From: Vibrio tasmaniensis
GTDB lineage: Bacteria; Pseudomonadota; Gammaproteobacteria; Enterobacterales; Vibrionaceae
Assembly: GCF_024347635.1 (NCBI RefSeq)
Contig: NZ_AP025511.1
Location: 248,001 to 312,000, forward strand
Direction of reading: 5' to 3'
Length of the DNA stretch: 64,000 nucleotides
Part shown: positions 27,920-35,690 of the stretch, piece after piece
How positions within the stretch are numbered: the first letter of the stretch is position 1
Layout: the number at the start of each line of letters is the position of its first letter
Notes under the pieces: model-generated
Databases searched by the model: none
Told to the model about the DNA's origin: nothing
The model's input: only the letters and a program-made list of their open reading frames with translations
Position numbers and translations under genes: made by a program

Positions 27920-28157
27920 TGGAGAATTACACAGGCGAAACAGGAGGGGATATGACGACGAAAGAAGCAGAAAATGGCTAACTGGTTGATAAGATTACTA
28001 TCGAAATCTTATCTTGGCCTCGCTCGTCTTGAGAAGAACCTCAAAGCGATGTGCCCTTCAAATGCAATCGTACAATTTACTAAATAAAGTGGCTTCGGGC
28101 TTGTTCAACACTCGGGATTTAGTGTTGGCTGTGCAACATCTTAATCTTTATTCGTTA
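27920..28157 (+). mobile_element. IS91-family 3' end remnant, copy 1
   Basis: Repeat sharing, with copies 2 and 3, blocks such as GACGACGAAAGAA, GTGGCTTCGGGCTTGTTC, the small inverted repeat CAACACT-8 nt-AGTGTTG, and the terminal CTTAATC-TT-CGTTA. It is truncated at the left compared with the other copies, which carry transposase-derived sequence. It ends 16 bp before the GNAT gene stop. It encodes no intact protein. Confidence 0.7.
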
Positions 28158-28172
28158 TATTCACTCTTACGT

Positions 28173-28703
28173 CTAAGTGAATAATTTACCGACTGTTTTC
28201 ATCGGAATGAACATTCTTACACGACCATTGATTTCACAAAGAACCTCGAAACCATATTTTGCGTAGAATGACTCAGCTTGTTCAGTTAAACAATCGACAA
28301 CAATGGCATAAGCTCTCATGTGAGAGTTAATTTCCCAAAGATATTCGAGAGCTTTGATTAAGCTAACTTTACCTAACCCACTTCCATGAAATTCTTTATG
28401 AACTGCTAGTTGAGCTAAAAGGAAAACAGGAATTGGATAGCGTGGTAATTTTTTAGCCATCGCTTGTGGCAACGTATCACGGCTAATTGAACTTGGCGCA
28501 ATACTATAAAATGAACAAATTGGATATTTTTGATTTGGCAGTGGCACAGAAGCAGGCAAAACCATAGTGCGGCTGATACCTGCTTGCATATGTTTAGCGG
28601 CTTGAGTTTGGATAAAGTCATTTAACTCTTTTTCACCGCAGTCAAATGATTCTCTATCGTGTTGTGATTTATCCAATTCTTTGAAAGTTTTAGAATAACT
28701 CAC
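28173..28703 (-). CDS. GNAT acetyltransferase toxin (TacT/AtaT-like)
   Basis: Type II toxin that likely acetylates the amino group of charged tRNAs to stop translation, as for TacT/AtaT relatives. The 176-aa protein has FDCGEKELNDFIQTQAAKH at the N terminus. The acetyl-CoA motif is LAVHKEFHGSGLGKVSLIKA, an R/Q-x-x-G-x-G/A-type loop, and the C-terminal YAKYGFEV carries the usual Tyr. It overlaps the antitoxin gene by 4 nt, with the antitoxin first, as normal for DUF1778-GNAT pairs. It lies within the IS91-end array and is probably horizontally acquired. Target tRNA unknown. Confidence 0.92.
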   Translation of the reverse strand: MSYSKTFKELDKSQHDRESFDCGEKELNDFIQTQAAKHMQAGISRTMVLPASVPLPNQKYPICSFYSIAPSSISRDTLPQAMAKKLPRYPIPVFLLAQLAVHKEFHGSGLGKVSLIKALEYLWEINSHMRAYAIVVDCLTEQAESFYAKYGFEVLCEINGRVRMFIPMKTVGKLFT

Positions 28704-28969
28704 TTAAACTCACCACTTTTAGTAAATGCAGCAGCTTCAAGTAATGCTTTATTCGGAGCCTTAGCCTCGTCACAAGCAATCATGAATTGATCAAATACAT
28801 TTGCTTCAACAGTGATACCTTCATGCTCAGAAATTACCTGAGTTGAATCTTCGTCCATTAGACGAACAACGTATTCAGTTAAGCTTTTTAAACCAAGTAA
28901 AGCTGAAGCTTTCTCAGCCTTAGCTTTGATTTCTTCATCCAAGCGAATATCAAGTCTTGCAGTAGCCAT
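28700..28969 (-). CDS. DUF1778 antitoxin (TacA-like, ribbon-helix-helix)
   Basis: Antitoxin of the GNAT toxin, 89 aa. The N-terminal ribbon-helix-helix (MATARLDIRLDEEIKAKAEKAS, KSLTEYVVRLMDED) would bind the operator. The C-terminal tail from about residue 60 (FDQFMIACDEAKAPNKALLEA) would wrap the toxin. The frame extends 39 codons upstream, but the start at 28969 has GGAGG six bases before it and matches the family. It is first in the pair and likely autoregulates through nearby palindromes. Confidence 0.92.
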   Translation of the reverse strand: MATARLDIRLDEEIKAKAEKASALLGLKSLTEYVVRLMDEDSTQVISEHEGITVEANVFDQFMIACDEAKAPNKALLEAAAFTKSGEFK

Positions 28970-28983
28970 AAAACCTCCAATCG

Positions 28984-29045
28984 TACGGAGTAATTCCGTA
29001 ACTAAATTGAGTATAAGATTTAGACAACCAAAGTACAACTTGTAC
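28984..29045. promoter_or_regulatory. candidate autoregulatory operators of the DUF1778-GNAT pair
   Basis: Two palindromes sit directly upstream of the antitoxin start: TACGGA-5 nt-TCCGTA at 28984-29000 and GTACAA-C-TTGTAC at 29033-29045. The spacing covers the expected promoter. TA complexes usually repress from such sites. Confidence 0.6.
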
Positions 29046-29090
29046 AGATCTAATACGGATTTAATTTTTAAGTTTTGTAAATACAACGCC

Positions 29091-29097
29091 TAACATA
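29091..29097. other. integron-like core site GCCTAAC
   Basis: GCCTAAC followed by ATAAGG resembles the R'' end of an attC site. Its reverse complement GTTAGGC is the typical R' core. The matching end CCTTGTTTGTTATAG lies at 29571-29585. The pair would enclose about 490 bp, too long for a normal attC, because IS91-type sequence lies between. Weak evidence of cassette origin. Confidence 0.35.
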
Positions 29098-29099
29098 AG

Positions 29100-29342
29100 G
29101 TGCACCACGACAAGCTTACCAGCGCACTTCATACTCACAGCCGACAACGAAACTTGAACCCACACCTGCACATTGTTGTGGCAGCAGGCCAATACGATGC
29201 ATCAAGGCAAGCGTGGCACAAAGGCAACAAGCATTACCTTTTTAACGCGTTTGCTTTGGCCAAAGTCTGGCGGGCAAGAATGCTAGAGGCCATCAATCAA
29301 CAACCAACCTTGTGGCTGCCGAGTGGCATACCCAAACAATAG
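29100..29342 (+). pseudogene. IS91-family transposase fragment
   Basis: An 80-codon open stretch encodes LHTHSRQRNLNPHLHIVV and ALAKVWRARMLEAI. This matches the His-hydrophobic-His core of IS91-family (Transposase_32) enzymes, where LHT-x8-PHLH-x-VV is the metal-binding HUH-like region. After the stop at 29342 a shifted frame continues with ALSYLSRDLYRGVLE and then GDVTTREAENG, both expected further along the same protein, so the gene is frameshifted and cut at both ends. The start codon is not genuine. It is the left part of repeat copy 2. Confidence 0.75.
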
Positions 29343-29585
29343 GTGGTCGATTGCAGGCAGGTTGGTTACGGTCAGGCTGCACTCAGCTATTTATCTCGCG
29401 ACCTCTATCGTGGTGTGTTGGAGTAAGCCGCCCCACCTAGCTGAAAGGTATCGAAAATAATGTGAATGGCATTAACGAAATCAGAGGAGATGTGACGACG
29501 AGAGAAGCGGAAAATGGCTTAGGGCTTGTTCAACACTCGGGATTTAGTGCTGGCTGCGCAACATCTTAGCCCTTGTTTGTTATAG
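29130..29585 (+). mobile_element. IS91-family 3' end remnant, copy 2
   Basis: Longest copy on the transposase side. It begins with CATACTCACAGCCGACAACG, shared with copy 3, and ends with GGGCTTGTTCAACACTCGG-type sequence and TTTGTTATAG. Compared with copies 1 and 3 it lacks about 110 bp internally, from AACTGGTTGATAA to GTGGCTTC. Its last bases contain the higA stop codon (TAA read on the minus strand). Confidence 0.7.
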
Positions 29586-29894
29586 CTCAGCGATGTGCGA
29601 AAGAGTTTCCGGATGACGCTGAACCAATTTTAGAAGGGTCACAGCTTGTCCATTTGGTGCGCTACGCCCTTGTTCCCAGTTTTCTAATGTTCGGGATGAT
29701 GTATGCAGTAAACGCGCAAACACACCACGCGACATATTAAACTGTTCACGGATACTCACGATCTCATTAGGTGAAATATCTAACTCACTGATATCGTTAA
29801 CTTGATGAGTTTTAAGAGTGAATTTACCCTCTGAATGCTCTTTAGCCTCAACAAGAGCAGAACTTAACTCTGCAAATAGATCACGATTGCTCAT
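29580..29894 (-). CDS. higA: HigA-2 antitoxin (HTH)
   Basis: Antitoxin of the HigBA-2 module, 104 aa. A short disordered N terminus (MSNRDLFAELSSALVEAKEHSEG) is followed by a helix-turn-helix (EIVSIREQFNMSRGVFARLL, SRTLENWEQGRSAPNG). By eye it is nearly the same as V. cholerae HigA2, which is encoded in the superintegron. It follows higB with a 14-nt overlap, the usual reversed order for hig loci. The stop codon lies inside the end of the neighbouring repeat, as superintegron cassette genes often end inside their recombination site. Confidence 0.94.
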   Translation of the reverse strand: MSNRDLFAELSSALVEAKEHSEGKFTLKTHQVNDISELDISPNEIVSIREQFNMSRGVFARLLHTSSRTLENWEQGRSAPNGQAVTLLKLVQRHPETLSHIAEL

Positions 29895-30213
29895 TACGCC
29901 ACGCCTCCATAAAAACCTTTAATTGTTTCTTTTGATCTGCAGTTAAATCAGACATTTCATTCTTGCCATAAATTGTCAGCAAGTAGAAGCGACGCTTTTC
30001 ATCGAGGAAGTAATAGAGAACACGAGAGCCGCCTCGCTTGCCCTTACCTTTACTTGCAACTCGAATCTTTCGCAAACCACCTGTACCTTGAATCACGTCC
30101 CCCTGTTTCGGGTTAGACATTAACTCAGCTTGAAAAAGCCTAAACTCATCATCGCTGAGATATTCATTACGGTACTTTTCAAATATGGTCGATTCAACAA
30201 ATACACTTTTCAT
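29881..30213 (-). CDS. higB: HigB-2 mRNA-cleaving toxin
   Basis: RelE-superfamily ribosome-dependent endoribonuclease, 110 aa, which cleaves mRNA in the A site. The KIRVASKGKGKRGGSRVLYYF block carries the basic residues of the RelE fold, and FYLLTIYGKNEMSDLT is the C-terminal strand. It closely resembles V. cholerae HigB2. The frame extends 45 codons upstream, but the start at 30213 (MKSVFVEST) fits the family and leaves room for operators. It is the first gene of the pair. Confidence 0.94.
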   Translation of the reverse strand: MKSVFVESTIFEKYRNEYLSDDEFRLFQAELMSNPKQGDVIQGTGGLRKIRVASKGKGKRGGSRVLYYFLDEKRRFYLLTIYGKNEMSDLTADQKKQLKVFMEAWRNEQS

Positions 30214-30220
30214 ATGCAGA

Positions 30221-30269
30221 GTATACGCAAGTAACGTACACATAGCAAAACTATACGTGATTAACGTAG
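30221..30269. promoter_or_regulatory. twin HigBA-2 operator candidates
   Basis: GTATACGCAAGTAACGTAC (30221-30239) and CTATACGTGATTAACGTAG (30251-30269) are related 19-bp imperfect palindromes (TACGT-5 nt-ACGTA in the second), spaced 30 bp, eight bases before the higB start. Likely bound by HigA dimers. Confidence 0.65.
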
Positions 30270-30313
30270 TTATGACTTTTCGAAAGGTGAATCTGACCTG
30301 AGCTATAATGCCT

Positions 30314-30670
30314 GCATACTCACAGTCGACAACGAAACTTGCACTCACTTCTGCACTGAGCTATTTGCGCGATACCTCTATCGCGGTGCGTTGGAGTGAG
30401 CCGGCCCATGTAGCCGAAAGGCATCAATAATAAGGATAATGGCATTGATGAAATCAAAGGAGATGTGACGACGAAAGAAACGAAAAATGGCTAACTGGTT
30501 GATAAAATTGCTATCGCAACCTTATCTTGACCTCGCTCGCCTTGAGAAAAGCCTCAAAGCGATGTGCCCTTCAAGTTCAATCGTACAATTTACTTAATAA
30601 AGTGGCTTCGGGCTTGTTCAACACTCGGGATTTAGTGTTGGCTGCGCAACACCTTAATCCTTATTTGTTA
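30314..30670 (+). mobile_element. IS91-family 3' end remnant, copy 3
   Basis: Starts with CATACTCACAGTCGACAACG as in copy 2, then keeps the ALSYL-type transposase relic, GACGACGAAAGAAAC, CTAACTGGTTGATAA, GTGGCTTCGGGCTTGTTC and the final CCTTATTTGTTAG. Its right edge touches the stop of the membrane-protein gene. Open frames inside it are broken by stops and are not genes. Confidence 0.7.
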
Positions 30671-30673
30671 GAA

Positions 30674-31480
30674 TTATTGACCACCTGTCTCATCTTCCTG
30701 TTCTGCACAGTAGTCTAAATAAAAATGATAGTCATCAATTTCAGAGTCATATTTTACAACTGACACTTCTGAAGCAGATATTGGGACATACTTAACATCA
30801 TCTGGAATGTTAGAGCAGATACCCTTGTCATTCTCATGATAATTATCATGTAATATCGCTTTAAAAAACTTATCATTAAGCATAGATGACTCTAATATTG
30901 AAGCGATAATAAGTAATGGGGCAACTAGCATAATCACAGAAATAAAAACAACTGGTTTATTCTTAATCTTATTGCCACTTAATTTATTACCTATAAAGAA
31001 AACAAGTGGAAATACAACTTCTATTACAAGTGCCAACAGAATTGGACCAAATATTGCCATAAGAATAAAAGATATTGCAATGACATAGTTATTCAATGCA
31101 GAAGCTGGGGCTAATGTAATTTCCTCCAACATTAGCCCAGCATATAGAATTGTTCCTGAAACTGCCACAGATGTAACTACTAAATATATTACCTTTAAAG
31201 TTAACGATTTTTTAACTACCGAGATTAAATCATCATACTTATTCCAATAGTATTCAACTAACATCAAATTTAAAAAACCTGCAACACCTAAGCTTATAAC
31301 CATTGGATATGCATCACCCAACCACGCGTTTAAGCTGGCATAGCAATAATAGGCTAGAGTATGAAGCAAGTAGAGGGATTCATATACCTCTCGACTCAAT
31401 CGGTTTCCATCTTTAGTTTGGTTTGCATGATATCCAAGCAAAACTACATATAAAATAAATAAAAAAACAATATGTTGCAT
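30674..31480 (-). CDS. hypothetical multi-pass membrane protein
   Basis: Not recognised. The 268-aa protein starts with a hydrophobic segment (MQHIVFLFILYVVLLG) and has about five or six further helices (around residues 38-55, 59-78, 95-116, 128-165 and 172-195). A polar C-terminal tail of about 65 residues with two cysteines follows (GICSNIP; LDYCAEQE). Codon use is AT-rich compared with neighbours. Its stop lies at the edge of repeat copy 3, so it is the third cargo of the array. Because the other two cargoes are toxin-antitoxin pairs, a defence or maintenance role is conceivable but not shown by the sequence. Confidence 0.7.
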   Translation of the reverse strand: MQHIVFLFILYVVLLGYHANQTKDGNRLSREVYESLYLLHTLAYYCYASLNAWLGDAYPMVISLGVAGFLNLMLVEYYWNKYDDLISVVKKSLTLKVIYLVVTSVAVSGTILYAGLMLEEITLAPASALNNYVIAISFILMAIFGPILLALVIEVVFPLVFFIGNKLSGNKIKNKPVVFISVIMLVAPLLIIASILESSMLNDKFFKAILHDNYHENDKGICSNIPDDVKYVPISASEVSVVKYDSEIDDYHFYLDYCAEQEDETGGQ

Positions 31481-32003
31481 TTATACCTCTGACAATTCTA
31501 ACGATTTTAATATCGTGCAAGCACGAATTCACCCAGCCAATATATCCCAAAGATTGCTCATAACCAACTGAATGCTATGCATTTATATAAGAGTGAGTCT
31601 AAACACTCAGTGTCAAAACGTGCAAGCACACATTGCCTCCGATGTAACGCTCGTTAAATCCGTGCTCACTCAGAGTTAAAAGCCACTCTTCTTTAGGCCA
31701 TGATTAATTCAATAAGCAATAAACTGTCTGTGTAGTGGTCGCTTAGGGGAAGGTAAAGCTAGTCGATTCTGACTCGTCATTAATGAACATGTGGAGTCTA
31801 AAAGTAATAATAGATTCGGGAGCTTTGAGGGAGGTGTTGGGGGGAATATTAAAGTTACGGTGACTCTGGTTCATAAACATTCAAAAGGCAAGATTCAGTT
31901 TTTGCCTTTGAATGTTCCTCAGAAAATCACCACTACTCGTCATTTATGTGTATGGGTTTTAGTTTAGAACTGTGGGGGGGGGACGGACTGGGGCTACTTA
32001 AGG
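31481..32003. other. intergenic region with hairpin and G9 run, no gene seen
   Basis: About 520 bp with no convincing coding frame. It holds two copies of CGTGCAAGCAC (31514-31524 and 31619-31629, the first part of a 12-bp palindrome). A long hairpin at 31876-31916 (AACATTCAAAAGGCAA against TTGCC-TTTGAATGTT) is present, and a run of nine G at 31974-31982. It is probably decayed accessory DNA at the right border of the array. Confidence 0.6.
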
Positions 32004-32222
32004 CTAATAGTCATATTTAAGCGGTTGCACCACAGAATCTAAGCCCTCAATCTTGAGAGCTAAACATAACTGCATTAAGTCGCCCAACTCACCTTGCGGG
32101 AAGCCCTTTTTATCAAACCACAGCAAGTATTCTTCAGGCAGGTCAATCAAGGTGCGGCCAGCGTATTTGCCAAAAGGCATTTGCATTCTGGCTAGCTTAA
32201 TCAGGTTCTCTTTCTCTAGCAT
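32004..32222 (-). CDS. DUF3820 family protein
   Basis: Short cytosolic protein, 72 aa. MPFGKYAGRTLIDLPEEYLLWF matches the DUF3820 core (PFGKYKG...L.DLP..YL.W), a fold reported as related to part of exonuclease-like proteins, without a settled function. It follows the lipoprotein gene by 12 bp on the same strand, so the two are probably co-transcribed. Confidence 0.85.
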   Translation of the reverse strand: MLEKENLIKLARMQMPFGKYAGRTLIDLPEEYLLWFDKKGFPQGELGDLMQLCLALKIEGLDSVVQPLKYDY

Positions 32223-32234
32223 TACAAGCTCTTT

Positions 32235-32906
32235 CTAGACGTCGTCGATGTTCTGTAGAGTATCACCTAAACGTTCAACCCAATAGTTGATCGCATCTTT
32301 GGCATCATCTAACGAATCAATCATTGTAGAAAAGTCTTTATTACCCGCTTCGCGGTCGATGGCCGCAAACAACGGAGTGCCGTCTTGCGCATCACTGACC
32401 AATAGCTCAACACTAGCGCTCCCAACGTTGGTGTGCTCGCCTGTCGTCACCTTAGATATAGTCGACATCGCAAGACCAAACGGAAGAACACTGCTTGTCA
32501 CGGCTAAGATCGGGTTGGGCGTTTCTACGTTACTTAAGGCAATACTCAAGCGCAGTGTGTTCCCTGTTGGTTCATCGACAATCGTTTTGTGAGGCGATAT
32601 CTTCGCTTCCAAACGACTCACCATATGATCTGTGAGCTCTTGAATGTCTTCCTGATCTAATGTGCCTTCTTCTGCCAACACAAAGATTTGGTCGATCACC
32701 ACAGAGTCATAAGCGTCTAACTTGGATTTCAAACGTTGTTCGTCACGCAGCCCTATCCTTGCCCAAACTAAATCAACGCCTCCATCAGGGCCAGGCCGAA
32801 AATCTTCATAACTGGTGAATTTAGTAGCGGTTTTAATTGGGCCGCCTGCACAACCAAACAAAAACATGCTGGTTGCAACAAGCAAAAGGACTTTTAAAGG
32901 TTTCAT
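32235..32906 (-). CDS. DUF3313-type outer membrane lipoprotein
   Basis: Lipoprotein, 223 aa: the signal peptide ends with the lipobox LFGC (C19), followed by AGGP. The body (TSYEDFRPGPDGGVDLVWAR, SVVIDQIFV and an N-terminal-to-middle beta/alpha pattern) resembles DUF3313 lipoproteins. Residue +2 is Ala, which favours outer-membrane sorting. The function is unknown. It is the first gene of a two-gene unit with the DUF3820 protein. Confidence 0.8.
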   Translation of the reverse strand: MKPLKVLLLVATSMFLFGCAGGPIKTATKFTSYEDFRPGPDGGVDLVWARIGLRDEQRLKSKLDAYDSVVIDQIFVLAEEGTLDQEDIQELTDHMVSRLEAKISPHKTIVDEPTGNTLRLSIALSNVETPNPILAVTSSVLPFGLAMSTISKVTTGEHTNVGSASVELLVSDAQDGTPLFAAIDREAGNKDFSTMIDSLDDAKDAINYWVERLGDTLQNIDDV

Positions 32907-33002
32907 AACGCACTTAAGTAAATCAAGGAATTAACTAAGTATGCCATACCCTAAGTGAAAAAGTTGTAGAAAAAGAGGTAAAACTCAGAGCTTGATCTAA
33001 AA

Positions 33003-33356
33003 TCAATGGTTCTGAACGGTATGTGCATACTCTACGATCACCTGATTGCCTTCGATATAAGCATTTTGGATCTCACCATCAACACTCATTCTACTTTTCA
33101 GATAAACCACTTTAGGCCCGGATTCATTGTCCTCTTTAAGTGAAGGGAGCACATTCCTTGGCTCTAAATGAAGTAGACGACAGAAGTGACTAACGAAAGA
33201 CATGGTTAATGCTTTCTCCCCTCTTAGCAATCGCGAAAAATCCAACTGGTTCATGCCTAGCTTTTTTGAAAACTCCATCTGCGTAATTCGCATTCGAGAT
33301 TTTTGTGACATCCACGTTTGGTACAAAGCGTCTCTATCTTGCTCAGTGAATTCCAT
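33003..33356 (-). CDS. XRE-like transcriptional regulator
   Basis: Small DNA-binding protein, 117 aa. The HTH lies at about residues 20-75 (RITQMEFSKKLGMNQLDFSRLLRGEKALT; HFCRLLHLEP), followed by a short beta-rich tail. The start at 33356 has AAAGGA eight bases upstream; a longer start at 33389 is possible. Inverted repeats of TTTGGTT lie 66-95 bp upstream, suggesting autoregulation. Targets are unknown. Confidence 0.82.
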   Translation of the reverse strand: MEFTEQDRDALYQTWMSQKSRMRITQMEFSKKLGMNQLDFSRLLRGEKALTMSFVSHFCRLLHLEPRNVLPSLKEDNESGPKVVYLKSRMSVDGEIQNAYIEGNQVIVEYAHTVQNH

Positions 33357-33421
33357 TACCGGTTCCTTTATATAATTCATGCCAATCAATTGTCCGGCTT
33401 TTCATAGATGGCATGTCAGGG

Positions 33422-33450
33422 TTTGGTTAGTGAAAACCAAAGGTTTGGTT
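33422..33450. promoter_or_regulatory. inverted repeat upstream of the XRE regulator
   Basis: TTTGGTT (33422-33428) and AACCAAA (33435-33441) form an inverted repeat, with a further TTTGGTT half-site at 33444-33450. A likely self-operator of the adjacent HTH protein. Confidence 0.5.
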
Positions 33451-33481
33451 TTGATATGACCTTGTATTGAGCTACTCACCG

Positions 33482-33526
33482 CTATCAGAGCTATCAGAGC
33501 TATCAGAGCTATCAGAGCTATCAGAG
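33482..33526. repeat. 9-bp tandem repeat, five exact units
   Basis: CTATCAGAG five times without a mismatch. The last unit contains the TGA stop of cyoE (read on the minus strand), so copy-number changes fall after the stop and do not alter CyoE. Confidence 0.9.
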
Positions 33527-34495
33527 CAAATAATGATCCGCCAACAGAGCAACAAACAAGATCATGAGATGATAGATGGAGAACTTAAAGGTCTTCATCG
33601 CCATATTAGGCTCATCACGATACTTAAGTACCCAAGCGTGGTAAACAAACCCACCGTTGAGCACCAATGAAGCGCTTAGATATATCCAGCTACTCATACC
33701 GACCAATACAGGCAATATACACACGATGCTAAGCAACAAGGTATAGAGCAAAATCGAAGTCTTGGTGTATTCGATTCCGTGGGTTACAGGCAACATAGGG
33801 ATGTTCACTTTGGCATACTCGTCACGACGATGAATCGCCAACGCCCAGAAGTGTGGAGGGGTCCAAATAAAGATGATCATCACCAACAACCAAGCGTTTG
33901 AATGCAGTTCGTTGGTGACTGCCGTCCAACCCAATAACGGTGGCATTGCGCCAGCGATTCCTGCAATTACGATGTTCTGCGGCGTCGCTCGCTTCAGATA
34001 CATGGTATAAATCACTGCGTAACCCAACAAGCTTGCAAAGGTTAACCAAGCGGTGAGTTGATTGACCCACACCACAAGCGTGACGAATCCAAGTAAGCCG
34101 ATACCCGCGGCAAAGCTGAACACGCGTACACTACTCAGTTCACCGGATGGTAAAGGGCGTCGATTGGTTCGAGTCATCTGGCCGTCGATCTTTTTATCGA
34201 TCAAATGGTTAAACGCAGCTGCTGAACCTGCCATCAACCCTACCCCAATCATCCCGAACAAAGTTTGTTGCAACGGCAATCCATTCGGTACAGCCAAACA
34301 CATTCCAACCAATGCCGTCAGCAGCATCAAAGCCACCACTTTCGGCTTGGTCAGTGTTAAATAGACCTTCCAAACGGCTTTGTTTTTTCCAGCTATTTCA
34401 TTGCTTATAGCAATATCATTGTTGGCTGTTATCTTATGAGTTAAGGCTGCGTCTTGAGCCACCACTTCATACTGTGTTGACGTTCTACTGACCAT
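33521..34495 (-). CDS. cyoE: protoheme IX farnesyltransferase (heme O synthase)
   Basis: Adds a farnesyl group to heme b to make heme O, which CtaA then oxidises to heme A for the oxidase. It is a UbiA-type prenyltransferase, about nine membrane helices, with the Asp-rich Mg2+/diphosphate motif [18 protein letters not shown] and [12 protein letters not shown] in the second loop. The start at 34495 has a perfect AAGGAGGT; an upstream start would add seven residues. It overlaps the end of ctaA by 11 bp. It is the last gene of the cox cluster. Confidence 0.95.
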   Translation of the reverse strand: MVSRTSTQYEVVAQDAALTHKITANNDIAISNEIAGKNKAVWKVYLTLTKPKVVALMLLTALVGMCLAVPNGLPLQQTLFGMIGVGLMAGSAAAFNHLIDKKIDGQMTRTNRRPLPSGELSSVRVFSFAAGIGLLGFVTLVVWVNQLTAWLTFASLLGYAVIYTMYLKRATPQNIVIAGIAGAMPPLLGWTAVTNELHSNAWLLVMIIFIWTPPHFWALAIHRRDEYAKVNIPMLPVTHGIEYTKTSILLYTLLLSIVCILPVLVGMSSWIYLSASLVLNGGFVYHAWVLKYRDEPNMAMKTFKFSIYHLMILFVALLADHYLL

Positions 34496-35543
34496 GATTA
34501 CCTCCTTGTAATACACTGTTTTTCACCAAGCTCTCACTCGGTTTGCGTTGCCACACGACAAAATTGGTGACAACCATGCTGATGAGCAACATCGCTGCAA
34601 CTAGGTTATGCAAAACCGCGACTGAGATTGGCAGATGAAACCATACATTACTGATCCCAAGGCTGATTTGGGTAAACAAGACTATTGCGACAATCACGCT
34701 CAGCTTTTGGTGAGGCGCTTGGCCAAATTTCCATAGCTGGTACACGATCATCAACACCGTTAACGTCGCCACAATAGCCCCGAACCTATGCATGACATGG
34801 ATGGTAAGCCTTGCGGGATATTCCAACACACCAAACTCATAGTTATCATGGCCGTGTTGAGCAAAATCGAACGCATTTTTGAAGTCGAGATAGCTCATCC
34901 AATTACCTTCACAGATGGGTAATTGTGTACACACCAACGCGGCATAGTTTGACGATGTCCAACCACCAAGCAGTATCTGCCCGACCACAATGAATAGCCC
35001 GAACAGCGCCCAAGCTTTAAGTGACGAAGTATACGTAGCCTCACCAAAACGGCTTTGAAATTGAGACAAACGACAGTAGAGCAGACACAACAGTGACAGC
35101 AACGTGAATCCCCCCATCAAATGCGCCATAACCACAACGGGCATCAACTTGAGAGTCACCGTCCACATTCCAAGCAAAGCCTGAAATATCACGGTTGCCG
35201 AGATAAGTAATGGTAGACCAGCCGCTGTTATATTCTTTTTAATACACCAAGCAACAACGACAAAGATAAGCAGCCCTAATGTTCCTGCAAAGTAGCGATG
35301 GATCATCTCTATCCAAGCTTTGTCTGCTTCGAGAGCACGTTCTGGAAATTGTAGATTGGCTTGATTAACGGCTTGGATATTCGAGGGAACGGTGATCTTT
35401 CCATAGCACCCAGGCCAGTCAGGGCAACCAAGGCCAGCATCAGACAGACGTGTATAAGCGCCGAGAACAATCACGGTAAGGGTTAACAAGATAGTTAATC
35501 TCATCACGAGCATCAGTAAATCAGGGGCTTTATTCTGCATCAC
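34485..35543 (-). CDS. ctaA: heme A synthase (COX15/CtaA)
   Basis: Membrane monooxygenase that converts heme O to heme A. The 352-aa protein has eight helices with the conserved histidines in the helices containing [38 protein letters not shown] and [11 protein letters not shown]. The extracytoplasmic [11 protein letters not shown] and CTQLPICEG loops carry the cysteine pairs typical of CtaA. It sits upstream of cyoE and overlaps it, giving a coupled heme A pathway. Confidence 0.95.
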   Translation of the reverse strand: MMQNKAPDLLMLVMRLTILLTLTVIVLGAYTRLSDAGLGCPDWPGCYGKITVPSNIQAVNQANLQFPERALEADKAWIEMIHRYFAGTLGLLIFVVVAWCIKKNITAAGLPLLISATVIFQALLGMWTVTLKLMPVVVMAHLMGGFTLLSLLCLLYCRLSQFQSRFGEATYTSSLKAWALFGLFIVVGQILLGGWTSSNYAALVCTQLPICEGNWMSYLDFKNAFDFAQHGHDNYEFGVLEYPARLTIHVMHRFGAIVATLTVLMIVYQLWKFGQAPHQKLSVIVAIVLFTQISLGISNVWFHLPISVAVLHNLVAAMLLISMVVTNFVVWQRKPSESLVKNSVLQGGNHGQ

Positions 35544-35606
35544 TTATCTCCCTATGCTTATTCCCTTTTCGCTAACAACACTCAGCATTAACGCAATCTG
35601 CTACAG

Positions 35607-35690
35607 CTCATCAACTCAAGCTCACCAACTCAAGCTCACCAACTCAAGCTCATCAACTCCAGCTTATAAACTTAAGCTGATTAACTACCC
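35607..35690. repeat. 14-bp tandem repeat, six degenerating units
   Basis: Units CTCATCAACTCAAG, CTCACCAACTCAAG (twice), CTCATCAACTCCAG, CTTATAAACTTAAG and CTGATTAACTACCC lie in the gap after the Sco-like gene. The last overlaps that gene's stop codon. Confidence 0.85.

Noticed and set aside
29100..29342. Transposase-like frame as a functional gene
   Set aside because: Only a central transposase fragment is present; both ends are missing and the following frame is shifted.
30527..30718. Open frame of about 63 codons inside repeat copy 3
   Set aside because: It is interrupted in copies 1 and 2, has no ribosome-binding site and runs into the opposing gene. It is best read as decayed element sequence.
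31874..31920. Hairpin at 31876-31916 as a terminator
   Set aside because: No T-tract follows on either strand and no gene ends next to it.
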